This document shows, one piece after another, positions 13,150-22,570 of a stretch of 61,356 nt of DNA (within the stretch, counting starts at the first letter, position 1; every line of letters starts with the position of its first letter). Below the pieces are notes generated by a model. The model was given only the letters and a program-made list of their open reading frames with translations. It ran no database searches and was not told where the DNA came from. The DNA comes from Oleiphilaceae bacterium. GTDB taxonomy: Bacteria; Pseudomonadota; Gammaproteobacteria; Pseudomonadales; Oleiphilaceae. The position numbers and the translations under genes were made by a program. The DNA lies in the NCBI GenBank assembly GCA_018334495.1, contig JAGXLV010000010.1:1-61356 (forward strand). The letters run 5' to 3'.

Positions 13150-14418
13150 TCAATGCAACAGACTGAGCCGCTCGTCCATGAATACGTCCATTTCAGGAGC
13201 GAGTATGTGCACATAGCGATCGAAATAGAGGAACTGCTTCAACAACAACGCAAACTCTCTTGGAAAGTGCAGGCCATGACTTTCGCCGACCCGAACCATG
13301 TCCATTAAAATGTTGTTGACGTCATCTTCCGCTTGCTCAGCGCCATAGGCTTCATCGGGCAACATACCGTCCATTTGCTGATAGAGTTTACGTAAATCCC
13401 GCGCGAGGTTTTGAACAGACACCGTCTCACGGGTAATGCCTATTCCAATCATGGCTTCCGCCATGCTTTCGAAATTGCCCACCATGACCGCTGATATAAA
13501 ATCGGAGACCGCCTGCCAGGTGTCCGGTTTGATACGACCGACAATGCCGAAATCAATGAAGCCGACGCGACCGTCCCTGAGCACCATAAGATTACCGGCG
13601 TGCACGTCCGCGTGGAAAAAATCGCATTGGGTCAAACTGGAGAACCAGGTATTCATCGCGGTAATGAGCGTCCGCTCAGGATCACGGGCATAACCGCGAA
13701 TGCTTTCCAGGTCGGTGAGGGGAACGCCATAAAAGCGTTCCATTGTCAGAACCCGGCGAGTGCTGCAATTTTCATACACCAGGGGTACCGTTGCTTCTTC
13801 ATTGTGGGTATCCAGCAGGAACTGGCGGAACACCTTGAGATTGTTGGCTTCCTTGATGAAATCGCATTCTTCCATCATGGTTCGCTGGATTTCCTCCACA
13901 ATACCCGAAAGCGATGTCCAGGAAATCTGGGGTGCCAGGGTCTCGAGAATACGGGACGACAAATAAAGAAAATTAAGATCGGTTAGCAGAATATTTTCCA
14001 CACCGGGTTTCTGGATCTTGATCACCACGTCTTCGCCCGTATGCAAGCGGGCCGCATGTACCTGCGCGATGGACGCCGACGCCAGAGGAACAGGATCGAT
14101 TTCCGCGTATACCTCGTCGATAGGGCGGCCCAGCTCTTCCCGGAGAATCCGTTTCATCACGCCAAAAGGCAGGCTGGGGGTTCGATCCAGACAATTCTGG
14201 AATTCTTCCACATACTCTTTGGGAAAAAAGGTCGGTGAGCTCGCGATGAACTGACCCAGTTTGATATAGGTCGCTCCAAGAGATTCAAAGGTTTCCCGCA
14301 GCAGCCGTGGCACAGGCGGACGATCACCCCGGAGCCAGTTTACACCGGTACGCCCCAACACAGTGGCCGTTTGACCAATTCTAAAGACGCCTTTGACACC
14401 ATTACTCAGTGAGCTCAT
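13150..14418 (-). CDS. ABC1/UbiB-family (AarF-type) atypical kinase
   Basis: A 422-residue member of the ABC1/ADCK/UbiB protein-kinase-like family, whose members are linked to ubiquinone biosynthesis and membrane lipid functions. All family marks are present: KLGQ at residues 53-56, the Ala-rich loop ASASIAQVH near 113-121, the nucleotide-binding Lys134, FFHADVHAGN near 268-276, and DFG at 289-291. It lacks an obvious C-terminal transmembrane pair, unlike UbiB itself. ATG 14418 has AAGGGAG 8 bases upstream; an extension to 14547 would overlap dnaN. It sits between dnaN and recF, an unusual place. Confidence 0.85.
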   Translation of the reverse strand: MSSLSNGVKGVFRIGQTATVLGRTGVNWLRGDRPPVPRLLRETFESLGATYIKLGQFIASSPTFFPKEYVEEFQNCLDRTPSLPFGVMKRILREELGRPIDEVYAEIDPVPLASASIAQVHAARLHTGEDVVIKIQKPGVENILLTDLNFLYLSSRILETLAPQISWTSLSGIVEEIQRTMMEECDFIKEANNLKVFRQFLLDTHNEEATVPLVYENCSTRRVLTMERFYGVPLTDLESIRGYARDPERTLITAMNTWFSSLTQCDFFHADVHAGNLMVLRDGRVGFIDFGIVGRIKPDTWQAVSDFISAVMVGNFESMAEAMIGIGITRETVSVQNLARDLRKLYQQMDGMLPDEAYGAEQAEDDVNNILMDMVRVGESHGLHFPREFALLLKQFLYFDRYVHILAPEMDVFMDERLSLLH

Positions 14419-14503
14419 AGCAGTTGCTCCCTTTGAAACTGGATTCCATTTTGGAATTAAAGGTATGGGTTGAGCGCAGACCGATAAAATAGGGCGGTTA
14501 TCT

Positions 14504-15607
14504 TTACAACCGCATGGGCATAACCACATAGAGACAGCTGGTATCACTCTGTGACTCGATCAGTGCGCTGCTGTTGGGATTGGCCAGGGTAAGTTTTACC
14601 TGGTCATCGTCGAGGGCGTTCAACACGTCCACCAGATAACCCACATTGAATCCGATCTGCAAAGGTTCCCCTTGATATTCCACGGGCAGGGCATCCTCCG
14701 CCTGTTCCTGATCCGGATTATTGGCAAATACCTGGAGTTCATCCGGCGCAAGATTCAGCCTGACGCCCCGAATATTTTCGTGAGACAAGATACCCGCTCT
14801 CTGCAGGGTATTCTTGAGTGTGAGGCGGTCCGCAAGTACGACTTTATCGCCCCCCCGGGGGATCACCCGGTTATAGTCGGGGAACTTGCCCTCAATAAGC
14901 TTGGACGTGAACGTATAAGCCCCTACTGTGGCCCGCAAATGATTCTCGCCGATCACGAGGGTCACCGGCGTTTGCACATCGTCCAGGAGCCTCGCCAGTT
15001 CCAGCACACCCTTACGCGGCACAATCACCTGACGCAGTTCCGGGCAACCGGTCACCACATCCAGATGTGACATCGCCAACCGATGTCCGTCCGTTGCCAC
15101 GGTTCTGACATGGTCCGTGTCCACTTCGAGCAACAGGCCGTTGAGATAATACCTCACGTCCTGCTGGGCCATCGCAAAGGCGGTAGCATCCAGCATCTTA
15201 CCCAGATCGATCTGGGGCACTTCCAACCGGAAGCTTTCAGCTTCGTCCTCAACATTGGGAAAGTGTTCAGCCGGCAGGGTGGCCAGAGTGAAATGACTGG
15301 CGCCACAGCGCAGATGCAGCCTATCCCCTTCCAATGCCAACTCGATCGGCGACTCCTCGCCAAGCGCCCGGCAAATGTCCGACAGTTTACGCGCCGGAAC
15401 GGTGATTTTGCCCGGCTGATCCACATGAACCGGCGCTACCCGTCCTATCAGTTCCACCTCCATGTTGGTTCCGGTCAGCGTGAGGGAGTTGTCCTCAGCC
15501 ACCAGCAACACATTGGACAGCACCGGCATGGTTTGTTTCCTTTCCACTACACCCGCTATGGACTGCAATGGAGTTAATAAGGATTCTCGGCTGATCGTCA
15601 GTTTCAT
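14504..15607 (-). CDS. dnaN: DNA polymerase III beta subunit (sliding clamp)
   Basis: A 367-residue sliding clamp that tethers polymerases to DNA. The N-terminus MKLTISRESLLTPLQSIAGV, the VPARKLSDICR segment and the C-terminal VVMPMRL tail are diagnostic. ATG 15607 gives the family N-terminus and length; a 48-residue extension is open but unsupported. It lies 59 bases downstream of dnaA. An 85-base gap separates it from the ABC1 kinase start at 14418. Confidence 0.97.
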   Translation of the reverse strand: MKLTISRESLLTPLQSIAGVVERKQTMPVLSNVLLVAEDNSLTLTGTNMEVELIGRVAPVHVDQPGKITVPARKLSDICRALGEESPIELALEGDRLHLRCGASHFTLATLPAEHFPNVEDEAESFRLEVPQIDLGKMLDATAFAMAQQDVRYYLNGLLLEVDTDHVRTVATDGHRLAMSHLDVVTGCPELRQVIVPRKGVLELARLLDDVQTPVTLVIGENHLRATVGAYTFTSKLIEGKFPDYNRVIPRGGDKVVLADRLTLKNTLQRAGILSHENIRGVRLNLAPDELQVFANNPDQEQAEDALPVEYQGEPLQIGFNVGYLVDVLNALDDDQVKLTLANPNSSALIESQSDTSCLYVVMPMRL

Positions 15608-15666
15608 GGCACTCAGCATTCTCGTGGGTGAGTAAAGTAAATCGACCGCTGCCGTACACCCGCTCC

Positions 15667-17112
15667 TCAGGTTGTCAACAGCCGCATAAAGTTCTGATAG
15701 TCTTCCCGAATGTTCGGATCCGTTTCCTGCAGTTCGACAATTTTTCGGCAAGCATGCAAGACAGTGGTGTGATCCCTGCCGCCAAATGCGTCACCGATTT
15801 CAGGAAGACTGTGATTGGTCAGCGCTTTCGAGAGGGACATGGCCACCTGACGAGGGCGCGTAACCACACGGGTTCTGCGCTTCGACAGCAGGTCTGCCAC
15901 CTTTATTTTGTAATACTCCGCCACAGTACGCTGAATATTGTCCAGACTGACCTGTTTTTCGTGCAGTGCTAACAAGTCCTTAAGGCTCTCGCGAATGAAG
16001 GGCGGTGTTATTTCCGAACCAGTGAAGTGAGCATTCGCTATCACCAGGCGTAAGGCCCCTTCCAGCTCCCTAACGTTCGATCGGATTTTCTGAGCAATAA
16101 AGAATGCCGCTTCACTGCTCAGTCGAACATTGACCTGATCCGCTTTTTTCATCAGGATCGCCACCCGGGTTTCCAATTCCGGTGGATCGACCATCACCGT
16201 AAGGCCCCAGCCAAACCTGGATTTTAAGCGTTCTTCCATATCCACGATCTCTTTTGGAAACCGATCGCAGGTCACAATAACCTGTTGGCCCCCTTCCAGA
16301 AGAGCATTGAACGTGTGAAAAAACTCCTCCTGGGAACGCTCCTTGCGGGCAAAAAACTGGATATCGTCAATCAACAGGGCGTCCACCGACCGGTAATAGC
16401 GCTTGAACTCACTGATCGCGTTCAACTGTAACGCTTTCACCATATCCGCCACAAAGCGTTCCGATCTTAAATAGGCAACCTTGGCACCCGGATTCCTACG
16501 CACTATCTCATTGCCAATGGCATGCATCAGATGGGTTTTACCGAGACCGACCCCGCCATACAGAAAAAGCGGGTTGTAGGCCCCCCCGGGATTTTCCGCA
16601 ACCTGCATCGACGCCGCCCGCGCAAGCTGATTCGATTTGCCTTCTACAAAGGTATCAAATGTAAAGCCTTCGTTGAGAAAACTCTGGTGAGCAATTCCGC
16701 CTTCCACCTGAACCGAACGGCGTCCACTGTAACCACCAAACTTTGGTCGCCGGTCCGCAGCACTTGCCGCAACGCCCTGCTCTTCCTGACTAACCGGACC
16801 AACCTCTTCCTGCGCCGCCGGTTTCACCGGAGCCTTGCCCGCACTGGCTACCAGCGCCTCATTTCTAGGCGCCGATCCGACCCGCACGCTGACTCGCGGC
16901 GCCTGCCCACCTTCAAGGTCCTTGAGAACCTCTTCAATCCGGACCAGATATTTTTCATTCACCCAGTCCATAACAAAGCGGTTGGGCGCAAATAACGTCA
17001 GTTGGCCTTCGCGCCGTTCCGACTGAAGAGGCCTCAGCCAGGTGTTGAATTGTTGAGCCGGGAACTCATCCCTGAGTATCTCCAGACACTGATGCCAAAT
17101 CTGATGCGGCAC
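15667..17112 (-). CDS. dnaA: Chromosomal replication initiator DnaA
   Basis: The AAA+ initiator that binds DnaA boxes and melts oriC. Domain I begins [21 protein letters not shown] low-complexity Ala/Glu/Pro linker (domain II) follows, then Walker A GGVGLGKT at about residues 186-193, Walker [10 protein letters not shown], and a domain IV DNA-binding helix with [14 protein letters not shown] chose GTG 17112 (481 residues) because it matches the family N-terminus and has AAAGG just upstream. An ATG at 17130 and a TTG at 17163 are open but have poor ribosome-binding sites. The gene reads away from oriC. Confidence 0.95.
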   Translation of the reverse strand: MPHQIWHQCLEILRDEFPAQQFNTWLRPLQSERREGQLTLFAPNRFVMDWVNEKYLVRIEEVLKDLEGGQAPRVSVRVGSAPRNEALVASAGKAPVKPAAQEEVGPVSQEEQGVAASAADRRPKFGGYSGRRSVQVEGGIAHQSFLNEGFTFDTFVEGKSNQLARAASMQVAENPGGAYNPLFLYGGVGLGKTHLMHAIGNEIVRRNPGAKVAYLRSERFVADMVKALQLNAISEFKRYYRSVDALLIDDIQFFARKERSQEEFFHTFNALLEGGQQVIVTCDRFPKEIVDMEERLKSRFGWGLTVMVDPPELETRVAILMKKADQVNVRLSSEAAFFIAQKIRSNVRELEGALRLVIANAHFTGSEITPPFIRESLKDLLALHEKQVSLDNIQRTVAEYYKIKVADLLSKRRTRVVTRPRQVAMSLSKALTNHSLPEIGDAFGGRDHTTVLHACRKIVELQETDPNIREDYQNFMRLLTT

Positions 17113-17752
17113 GGCTGCCTTTGCTCCCATCCTACGAAAAATCCGTCGCGCCCAATCACCCAATACCCGGACACGAGCGTTAACAGAGCCAAAATTCTAC
17201 TCTCACTCGTCGCCCAGAGGAAGCCCCATAACCATTTAATCTACAGCCTGTGGAAATTAATTATTTTGTTTATCAATATTTTACAGACTTGATCACAGCA
17301 TTGTGGACATAAAAATAAAAATCGGTTTTATTCACAACGCCCTGTGCACAACGGGGCCTGAGCCCTGTGCGAACAACCTGTATGGTTCCTGGACAAGTCC
17401 CAAAATTTGCTACCCACGGACTTGCCCACAAACCCCGCCCAGCTTATACACAGAGTCCAGCCTGGCTTATACACTGCTTTACGATCTCTTCATCCTGTTG
17501 AAAACCATTACCTAATTGCGATTTTCCACAGAAAAGCACCTGCCTAATAACAGTAGTAATAGAAAAGATTTAAAGATTTAAAAAAACCTACTACTGCTGT
17601 TACCCGCTGATACTTTTCGCCCGAGATACTCTGCCGGGCCCACACTTAATCATTGAATCTTCCAATCATATTGACTAGAATGCCGCTCCTATTTAGCTGT
17701 TCAATTTACCGCCAGTTGCTGGCCCCAATTTCCGTCATCTGAGAGTCTCATC
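17113..17752. other. Replication origin region (oriC) between dnaA and rpmH
   Basis: This 640-base gene-free stretch separates divergent dnaA and rpmH, the place of oriC in pseudomonads. DnaA-box matches by eye: TTATTCACA 17328-17336, TGTGCACAA 17343-17351, TTATACACA 17444-17452, TTATACACT 17467-17475 and TTTTCCACA 17522-17530. Weaker ones are at 17249, 17302 and 17422. An AT-rich unwinding candidate (17556-17588, with AGATTTAA repeated) lies between inverted arms at 17548-17558 and 17589-17602. A TAGAAT at 17194-17199 (reverse strand) could be a dnaA -10. The rpmH promoter lies at the right edge. Confidence 0.85.
17653..17681 (+). promoter_or_regulatory. rpmH promoter
   Basis: TTGAAT (17653-17658) and TAGAAT (17676-17681) are spaced by exactly 17 bases, about 70 bases upstream of the rpmH ATG. 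This is the best promoter match in the intergenic region on this strand. Confidence 0.6.
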
Positions 17753-17887
17753 ATGAAAAGAACCTTCCAGCCCAGCGTCCTGAAACGTAAACGCGTACAC
17801 GGCTTTCGAGCTCGCATGGCCACTGCCAACGGCCGCAAAATCGTATCGCGCCGTCGGGCCAAAGGCCGCGTCCGGCTGTCAGCCTAA
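17753..17887 (+). CDS. rpmH: 50S ribosomal protein L34
   Basis: A 44-residue, highly basic ribosomal protein beginning [20 protein letters not shown] and ending KGRVRLSA, the complete canonical L34. It is the first gene to the right of oriC and heads the rpmH-rnpA-yidD-yidC cluster conserved across bacteria. The rnpA frame begins three bases after its stop. Confidence 0.97.
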   Translation: MKRTFQPSVLKRKRVHGFRARMATANGRKIVSRRRAKGRVRLSA

Positions 17888-17890
17888 CCA

Positions 17891-18271
17891 TTGCTGGCCG
17901 AATTGAAGACGTTCGACTTCCCGAAGTCCTCAAGGTTACTGAAACCCAAGGATTACAGCGGCGTCTTCAACCATGTCCAGACTCGCGTATCCCACCGGCA
18001 TTTTTTGATACTGGCAACGCGCAATGACCTTGGGCATGCTCGTGTCGGGCTGGTGTTTTCAAAAAAAACCTTGCGGCTGTCGGTCCAGCGCAACCGTATC
18101 AAACGTCTGGTCAGAGAATCGTTTCGACACCAGACCGATTTACCGGATCTGGACATTGTCGTACTAAGCCGACGGGGCCTAAGTGACCTTTCCAACACCC
18201 AGGTGACGGCTATTCTTGACGATTTATGGGACCGACTTAAGCAGAAGTCGCAATTAAAACAGCCCGATTAG
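17891..18271 (+). CDS. rnpA: Ribonuclease P protein component
   Basis: A 126-residue basic protein subunit of RNase P, which matures tRNA 5' ends together with the M1 RNA. The RNR motif is intact ([14 protein letters not shown], residues about 75-88), as is the N-terminal [17 protein letters not shown] block. No ATG is available: TTG 17891 directly after rpmH is used, with TTG 17903 as an alternative four codons later. Translation is probably coupled to rpmH. Confidence 0.92.
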   Translation: MLAELKTFDFPKSSRLLKPKDYSGVFNHVQTRVSHRHFLILATRNDLGHARVGLVFSKKTLRLSVQRNRIKRLVRESFRHQTDLPDLDIVVLSRRGLSDLSNTQVTAILDDLWDRLKQKSQLKQPD

Positions 18272-18306
18272 CATGCTCCGGACACAGTCAGCGAGGACAA
18301 GGGTTT

Positions 18307-18630
18307 ATGCGCAAACTGATCGTCTTACCTATCCGCTTCTATCAATATGCCATCAGTCCTCTTATGGCCAGCCACTGTCGCCACTACCCCTCGTGCTCCA
18401 GCTATGCCATTGAGGCAATCGAACAACATGGCCCGTTAAAAGGCCTGTTTTTTGGCATAACACGTCTACTCCGGTGTCATCCCTGGACCGAAGGAGGGTA
18501 TGATCCGGTTCCGGCCCAATCGCCAAAGGGCGACGCCGGGAAAATCCGGGAAAAAAGCTCCAAACAAACGTGCTGCAGCGACCATCAGCCGAACACATCG
18601 CGTAACGCCTTCAACCAGACGACACCTTAA
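18307..18630 (+). CDS. yidD: Membrane protein insertion efficiency factor YidD
   Basis: A 107-residue small protein that assists YidC-dependent membrane insertion. The family core [20 protein letters not shown], the [15 protein letters not shown] cysteine block and [17 protein letters not shown] are all present. The polar tail after residue 72 is longer than in many relatives and looks non-conserved. It ends four bases before the yidC start, in the usual rpmH-rnpA-yidD-yidC order. Confidence 0.94.
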   Translation: MRKLIVLPIRFYQYAISPLMASHCRHYPSCSSYAIEAIEQHGPLKGLFFGITRLLRCHPWTEGGYDPVPAQSPKGDAGKIREKSSKQTCCSDHQPNTSRNAFNQTTP

Positions 18631-18634
18631 GTTT

Positions 18635-20329
18635 ATGGACATTCAACGCATTGCATTGTTTGCCGGCCTGGCAATCGTGAGTTATCTCCTGATCCTGGCC
18701 TGGAACGAAGATTATCATCAGCCCCAGACCGAACAGGTTATGGAGCAAACGGCCGCTGACAGCGTCACTCTTTCCGACACAGGTGACGAGCAGGCTGCTG
18801 ACGACGAATTTTCGACGCCGGAAGCGGATGGCGCACCTACCAGCACGGCCACCGAAGCGCCAGAAGATCTATCGGAAGTCGATGACCGCTATATCACAGT
18901 GTCCACAGATGTTCTGGAACTTCGAATCGACCGGGTAGGTGGTCACATGGTTCACGCCGCCATGCTCGAACATGACCGGACTCTCGACAGCAAAGAACCA
19001 CTGCGACTGCTGCAGAATAACTCTAGCCGAACCTACATGATGGAAAGCGGCCTTATCGGACGGGATGGTTTTGACAGCAGTCGTAACGGCCCTATGCCGG
19101 TCTACGAAACAACCAGTGCAAGCTATCAGTTAGCCGAGAATGAAGAGTCTCTGACCGTTGAGCTGTCTTTTACCAGCGATACCGGGGTCACGGTCACCAA
19201 GCAGTATGTATTTGGTCGCGACAGTTATAAAATCGATGTCCGTTATCAGATTAACAACCAGTCCGAGAGTACCTGGCAAGGTAATATGACGGGCAAGATT
19301 GTCCGGGATCAGACCGGTGATCCGACGGCGCAGAATTCTCTGGGTATCCAGTCCTTTCTTGGACTGGTCCTGAGCACGCCGGAAGACCCATATGAGAAAT
19401 ACGATTTTGGAGATCTTCAGGACAACCCTCTGAAAATCACCGCGCAAAATGGCTGGCTGGCGTTTTTACAGCATTATTTTCTGAGCGCCTGGGTGCCACC
19501 GGCCGATCAGACCCATCAATACCAGACCAATCGCCGGGGCAATTTGTACGTCATGGGCTTTGTCAGCCCGGCCACTGTTGTTGAACCGGGACAAAGCGGT
19601 ACAGCCGAGGCCCAGGCCTATATCGGCCCCAAAATCATCGATCGGCTGGAAGAAGTGGCCCCGAACCTGGACCGGACAGTAGACTTTGGCTTCCTGTTTT
19701 TCATTGCGTACCCGCTCTTTTTGGTACTCGACTGGCTTCACGGACTTGTCGCCAACTGGGGTGTCGCTATCATCCTGTTGACAGTCGTCGTGAAAGGGCT
19801 TTTCTACAAGCTTTCGGCCACCAGTTACCGGTCCATGGCGCGTATGCGCGCAGTTGCCCCGCAATTAACCCGACTGAAAGAACTCTACGGTGATGATCGC
19901 CAGCGCATGTCCCAGGAAATGATGGGGCTGTACAAAAAAGAAAAAATTAATCCGCTGGGAGGCTGTTTGCCCATTCTGGTGCAGATGCCGGTCTTTATTT
20001 CGCTTTACTGGGTCCTGTTCGAAAGCGTCCAGCTGAGGCACGCGCCCTTCATGCTGTGGATTCACGATCTGTCAGTCATGGACCCCTATTTCATACTGCC
20101 GATCCTGATGGGCGCCAGCATGTTCATTCAGATGAGTCTGAATCCGACACCGCCGGATCCGATGCAGGCCAAGGTGATGAAGATGATGCCGGTTATCTTT
20201 ACCGTTTTCTTCCTCTGGTTCCCGGCGGGTCTTGTACTGTATTGGCTGACCAACAACGTTCTGTCGATCGCCCAGCAGTGGTATATTACCCGCAATATCG
20301 AAGCGGAAATGGCTGCCAAGAAACACTGA
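18635..20329 (+). CDS. yidC: Membrane protein insertase YidC
   Basis: A 564-residue insertase of the Oxa1/YidC family. It has an N-terminal helix (MDIQRIALFAGLAIVSYLL), a large periplasmic beta domain to about residue 350, and five C-terminal helices containing LYKKEKINPLGGCLPILVQMPVFI and the NPTPPDPMQAKVMKMMP loop. ATG 18635 gives the canonical N-terminus; an upstream extension overlapping yidD is open but unlikely. A strong intrinsic terminator follows. Confidence 0.96.
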   Translation: MDIQRIALFAGLAIVSYLLILAWNEDYHQPQTEQVMEQTAADSVTLSDTGDEQAADDEFSTPEADGAPTSTATEAPEDLSEVDDRYITVSTDVLELRIDRVGGHMVHAAMLEHDRTLDSKEPLRLLQNNSSRTYMMESGLIGRDGFDSSRNGPMPVYETTSASYQLAENEESLTVELSFTSDTGVTVTKQYVFGRDSYKIDVRYQINNQSESTWQGNMTGKIVRDQTGDPTAQNSLGIQSFLGLVLSTPEDPYEKYDFGDLQDNPLKITAQNGWLAFLQHYFLSAWVPPADQTHQYQTNRRGNLYVMGFVSPATVVEPGQSGTAEAQAYIGPKIIDRLEEVAPNLDRTVDFGFLFFIAYPLFLVLDWLHGLVANWGVAIILLTVVVKGLFYKLSATSYRSMARMRAVAPQLTRLKELYGDDRQRMSQEMMGLYKKEKINPLGGCLPILVQMPVFISLYWVLFESVQLRHAPFMLWIHDLSVMDPYFILPILMGASMFIQMSLNPTPPDPMQAKVMKMMPVIFTVFFLWFPAGLVLYWLTNNVLSIAQQWYITRNIEAEMAAKKH

Positions 20330-20349
20330 TTACGAATTGGTGAAAAATT

Positions 20350-20379
20350 AAAAAAGGGCTCCAATTGGGGCCCTTTTTT
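20350..20379 (+). terminator. Intrinsic terminator after yidC
   Basis: Stem AAAAAGGGCTCC / GGGGCCCTTTTT with an AATT loop and a following T run. It closes the rpmH-yidC transcript just before mnmE. Confidence 0.85.
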
Positions 20380-20409
20380 GTATGTCCTCTCATTGAACAG
20401 GTTTCCGTC

Positions 20410-21777
20410 ATGCTTTCAACCAATGACACCATCGCCGCTATTGCTACCGCCCCAGGCCGCGCCGGTGTCGGTATCATCCGGGTGTCCGGTCCCCTCGCCA
20501 AAGCCATTGCCTGCCAGGTTCTCGGATTTGACCCCAGACCCCGGTATGCGCATTTCGGGCCTTTCATCGGCCCGGCTGGCGCAGTATTGGATGAGGGTAT
20601 CGGGTTGTTTTTCCCGAACCCCCATTCCTTCACCGGCGAAGATGTTCTCGAGCTTCAGGGCCACGGCGGTACGGTGATTCTGGATATGCTGTTAAGGGCA
20701 GTTTGTGACCTGGGCGCCCGCTTGGCACGACCGGGTGAATTTTCAGAACGAGCGTTCCTCAATGACAAGCTTGATCTGGCACAGGCCGAAGCCATCGCGG
20801 ATCTGATTGAAAGCAGTTCGGAGCAGGCGGCGCGGTACGCTGTGCGATCACTGCAAGGGGCGTTTTCGCAGCGGATTGACAGCCTGGTGGAAGCGCTCAC
20901 TCACTTGCGGATCTATGTGGAAGCGGCGATTGATTTCCCCGAGGAAGAGATTGATTTCCTCGCCGACGGCAAGGTAGCCGGTGATCTCGACCTCATTCGC
21001 TCCGATCTGGCGTTCATTCTCACCGAAGCCCGGCAAGGTACGATTCTGCGGGATGGCATGCAGGTCGTGATTGCGGGCAGGCCTAATGCGGGAAAATCCA
21101 GCCTTTTGAACGCTCTGGCCGGCCGTGAGGCGGCCATCGTCACTGCTATCGAGGGCACCACACGCGACGTCCTGCGGGAACATATACAGATAGACGGCAT
21201 GCCATTGCATGTTATTGATACCGCGGGTTTGCGGGACAGTCCGGACGAAGTGGAGCAAATTGGTATTGCCAGAGCCTGGGAAGAAATCAGTCAGGCTGAC
21301 CGTATCTTGCTCATGGTGGATGCCACCACGACCAGTGAAACCGACCCCCACCGGATTTGGCCGGATTTCATTGAACGCCTGCCGGAATCCGCACCTGTGA
21401 CAGTGATTCGCAACAAAGTCGATTTATCGGGTGAAGGCATCGGTCTGGCATCATCAGCGGGTGCGGCGCCTGTTTGTCGATTAGCGGCCCGCTCCGGAGA
21501 GGGTCTGGAGGGTCTCCGGGAGCATCTCAAAGAGTGCATGGGCTACACCAGCTCGACCGAAGGTGGTTTCCTGGCCAGACGCCGGCATTTGGACGCTCTT
21601 GAGAAGGCCAGAGATCTTATTGACCAGGGTAAACACCAATTGGCCGGATACGGTGCAGGCGAACTGCTGGCCGAGGATCTCAGGGCAGCCCAGGAAGCTT
21701 TAGGTGAAATCACCGGGACCATGACGGCGGACGACCTCCTGGGCAAGATTTTTGGCAGTTTTTGTATCGGTAAGTGA
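20410..21777 (+). CDS. mnmE: tRNA uridine-5-carboxymethylaminomethyl modification GTPase MnmE
   Basis: A 455-residue GTPase that, with MnmG, modifies U34 of certain tRNAs. It has an N-terminal tetrahydrofolate-binding domain ([20 protein letters not shown]), an inserted Ras-like G domain with G1 GRPNAGKSS near residue 224, a DTAGLRD switch II and NKVD, and the invariant C-terminal FCIGK. ATG 20410 matches the family start; an earlier in-frame GTG-type start overlaps the terminator. Its partner mnmG is about 7 kb away instead of adjacent. Confidence 0.97.
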   Translation: MLSTNDTIAAIATAPGRAGVGIIRVSGPLAKAIACQVLGFDPRPRYAHFGPFIGPAGAVLDEGIGLFFPNPHSFTGEDVLELQGHGGTVILDMLLRAVCDLGARLARPGEFSERAFLNDKLDLAQAEAIADLIESSSEQAARYAVRSLQGAFSQRIDSLVEALTHLRIYVEAAIDFPEEEIDFLADGKVAGDLDLIRSDLAFILTEARQGTILRDGMQVVIAGRPNAGKSSLLNALAGREAAIVTAIEGTTRDVLREHIQIDGMPLHVIDTAGLRDSPDEVEQIGIARAWEEISQADRILLMVDATTTSETDPHRIWPDFIERLPESAPVTVIRNKVDLSGEGIGLASSAGAAPVCRLAARSGEGLEGLREHLKECMGYTSSTEGGFLARRRHLDALEKARDLIDQGKHQLAGYGAGELLAEDLRAAQEALGEITGTMTADDLLGKIFGSFCIGK

Positions 21778-21895
21778 TGATGAAACCCGGTGACTAAAAT
21801 AAGATTTGGATGCGACCTATGGTCCGGACCGGCTGTGGTGGCGTAAATTAACAGGGAGGTTTTTAAATCCGCGACCAGGAGCGATACGACACGTC

Positions 21896-22477
21896 ATGCA
21901 AAAACAACCTGATGCAACCAGTTGGAACGGGTGGCGAAGCATCCTGGCCATAGGATTCATGTCCGCCCTGCTGTCAGGCTGCGCCGGCCCTGCGCTGGAG
22001 GATTATTCCAACCTTGAGCCGGAGCTGGAGCCCACGCGTTTTTTTGAGGGCGAACTTGTCGCCAGGGGAGTGGTTAAGGATTGGTCTGGTGAGGTTATTC
22101 GCACCTTCGATGCCGATATTACCGCCAGTTGGGATGAGGACGGCGTCGGCACCCTGGATGAAGTTTTCCGGTTCAATGACGGCGAACGTCAAACCCGGGT
22201 CTGGACCCTGACTCCTGACGGCGAAGGTTACCGGGCTACTGCCGGTGATGTGGTCGAAGCCGGCCAGATGCGTTGGAGTGGCAACGCCATCCATATGAAT
22301 TATGTCTTGCGGGTCGAATACGGCGACGATGACAGCACGCTGGACGTTCGAATGGACGACTGGATGCACCTGGTGACCGAAGACACCCTGATCAATCAGA
22401 CCACCATGAGCAAATGGGGTTTCAATGTGGGTGAACTGGTCCTGGTGATCCGTAAACTTGAGCCCATGAACGAATAA
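21896..22477 (+). CDS. DUF3833-like putative lipoprotein
   Basis: A 193-residue protein with a lipoprotein signal: basic N-region, hydrophobic stretch, then lipobox LLSGC at residues about 25-29 from ATG 21896. The mature part, including FFEGELVARGVVKDWSGEV and the repeated short beta segments, resembles DUF3833 lipoproteins of unknown function (family recalled, not searched). No good ribosome-binding site precedes ATG 21896; an extension to 21806 is open. It lies just before the RND pump genes and may be co-transcribed with them. Confidence 0.65.
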   Translation: MQKQPDATSWNGWRSILAIGFMSALLSGCAGPALEDYSNLEPELEPTRFFEGELVARGVVKDWSGEVIRTFDADITASWDEDGVGTLDEVFRFNDGERQTRVWTLTPDGEGYRATAGDVVEAGQMRWSGNAIHMNYVLRVEYGDDDSTLDVRMDDWMHLVTEDTLINQTTMSKWGFNVGELVLVIRKLEPMNE

Positions 22478-22570
22478 AACGAGCTTTGTATTACTGCTCC
22501 CGGTGCACGGTCTGGCTGTTTGTCAGTAGGGAACAATAACCGGCCGTCGGGCCATTATCCGGGAACATTT

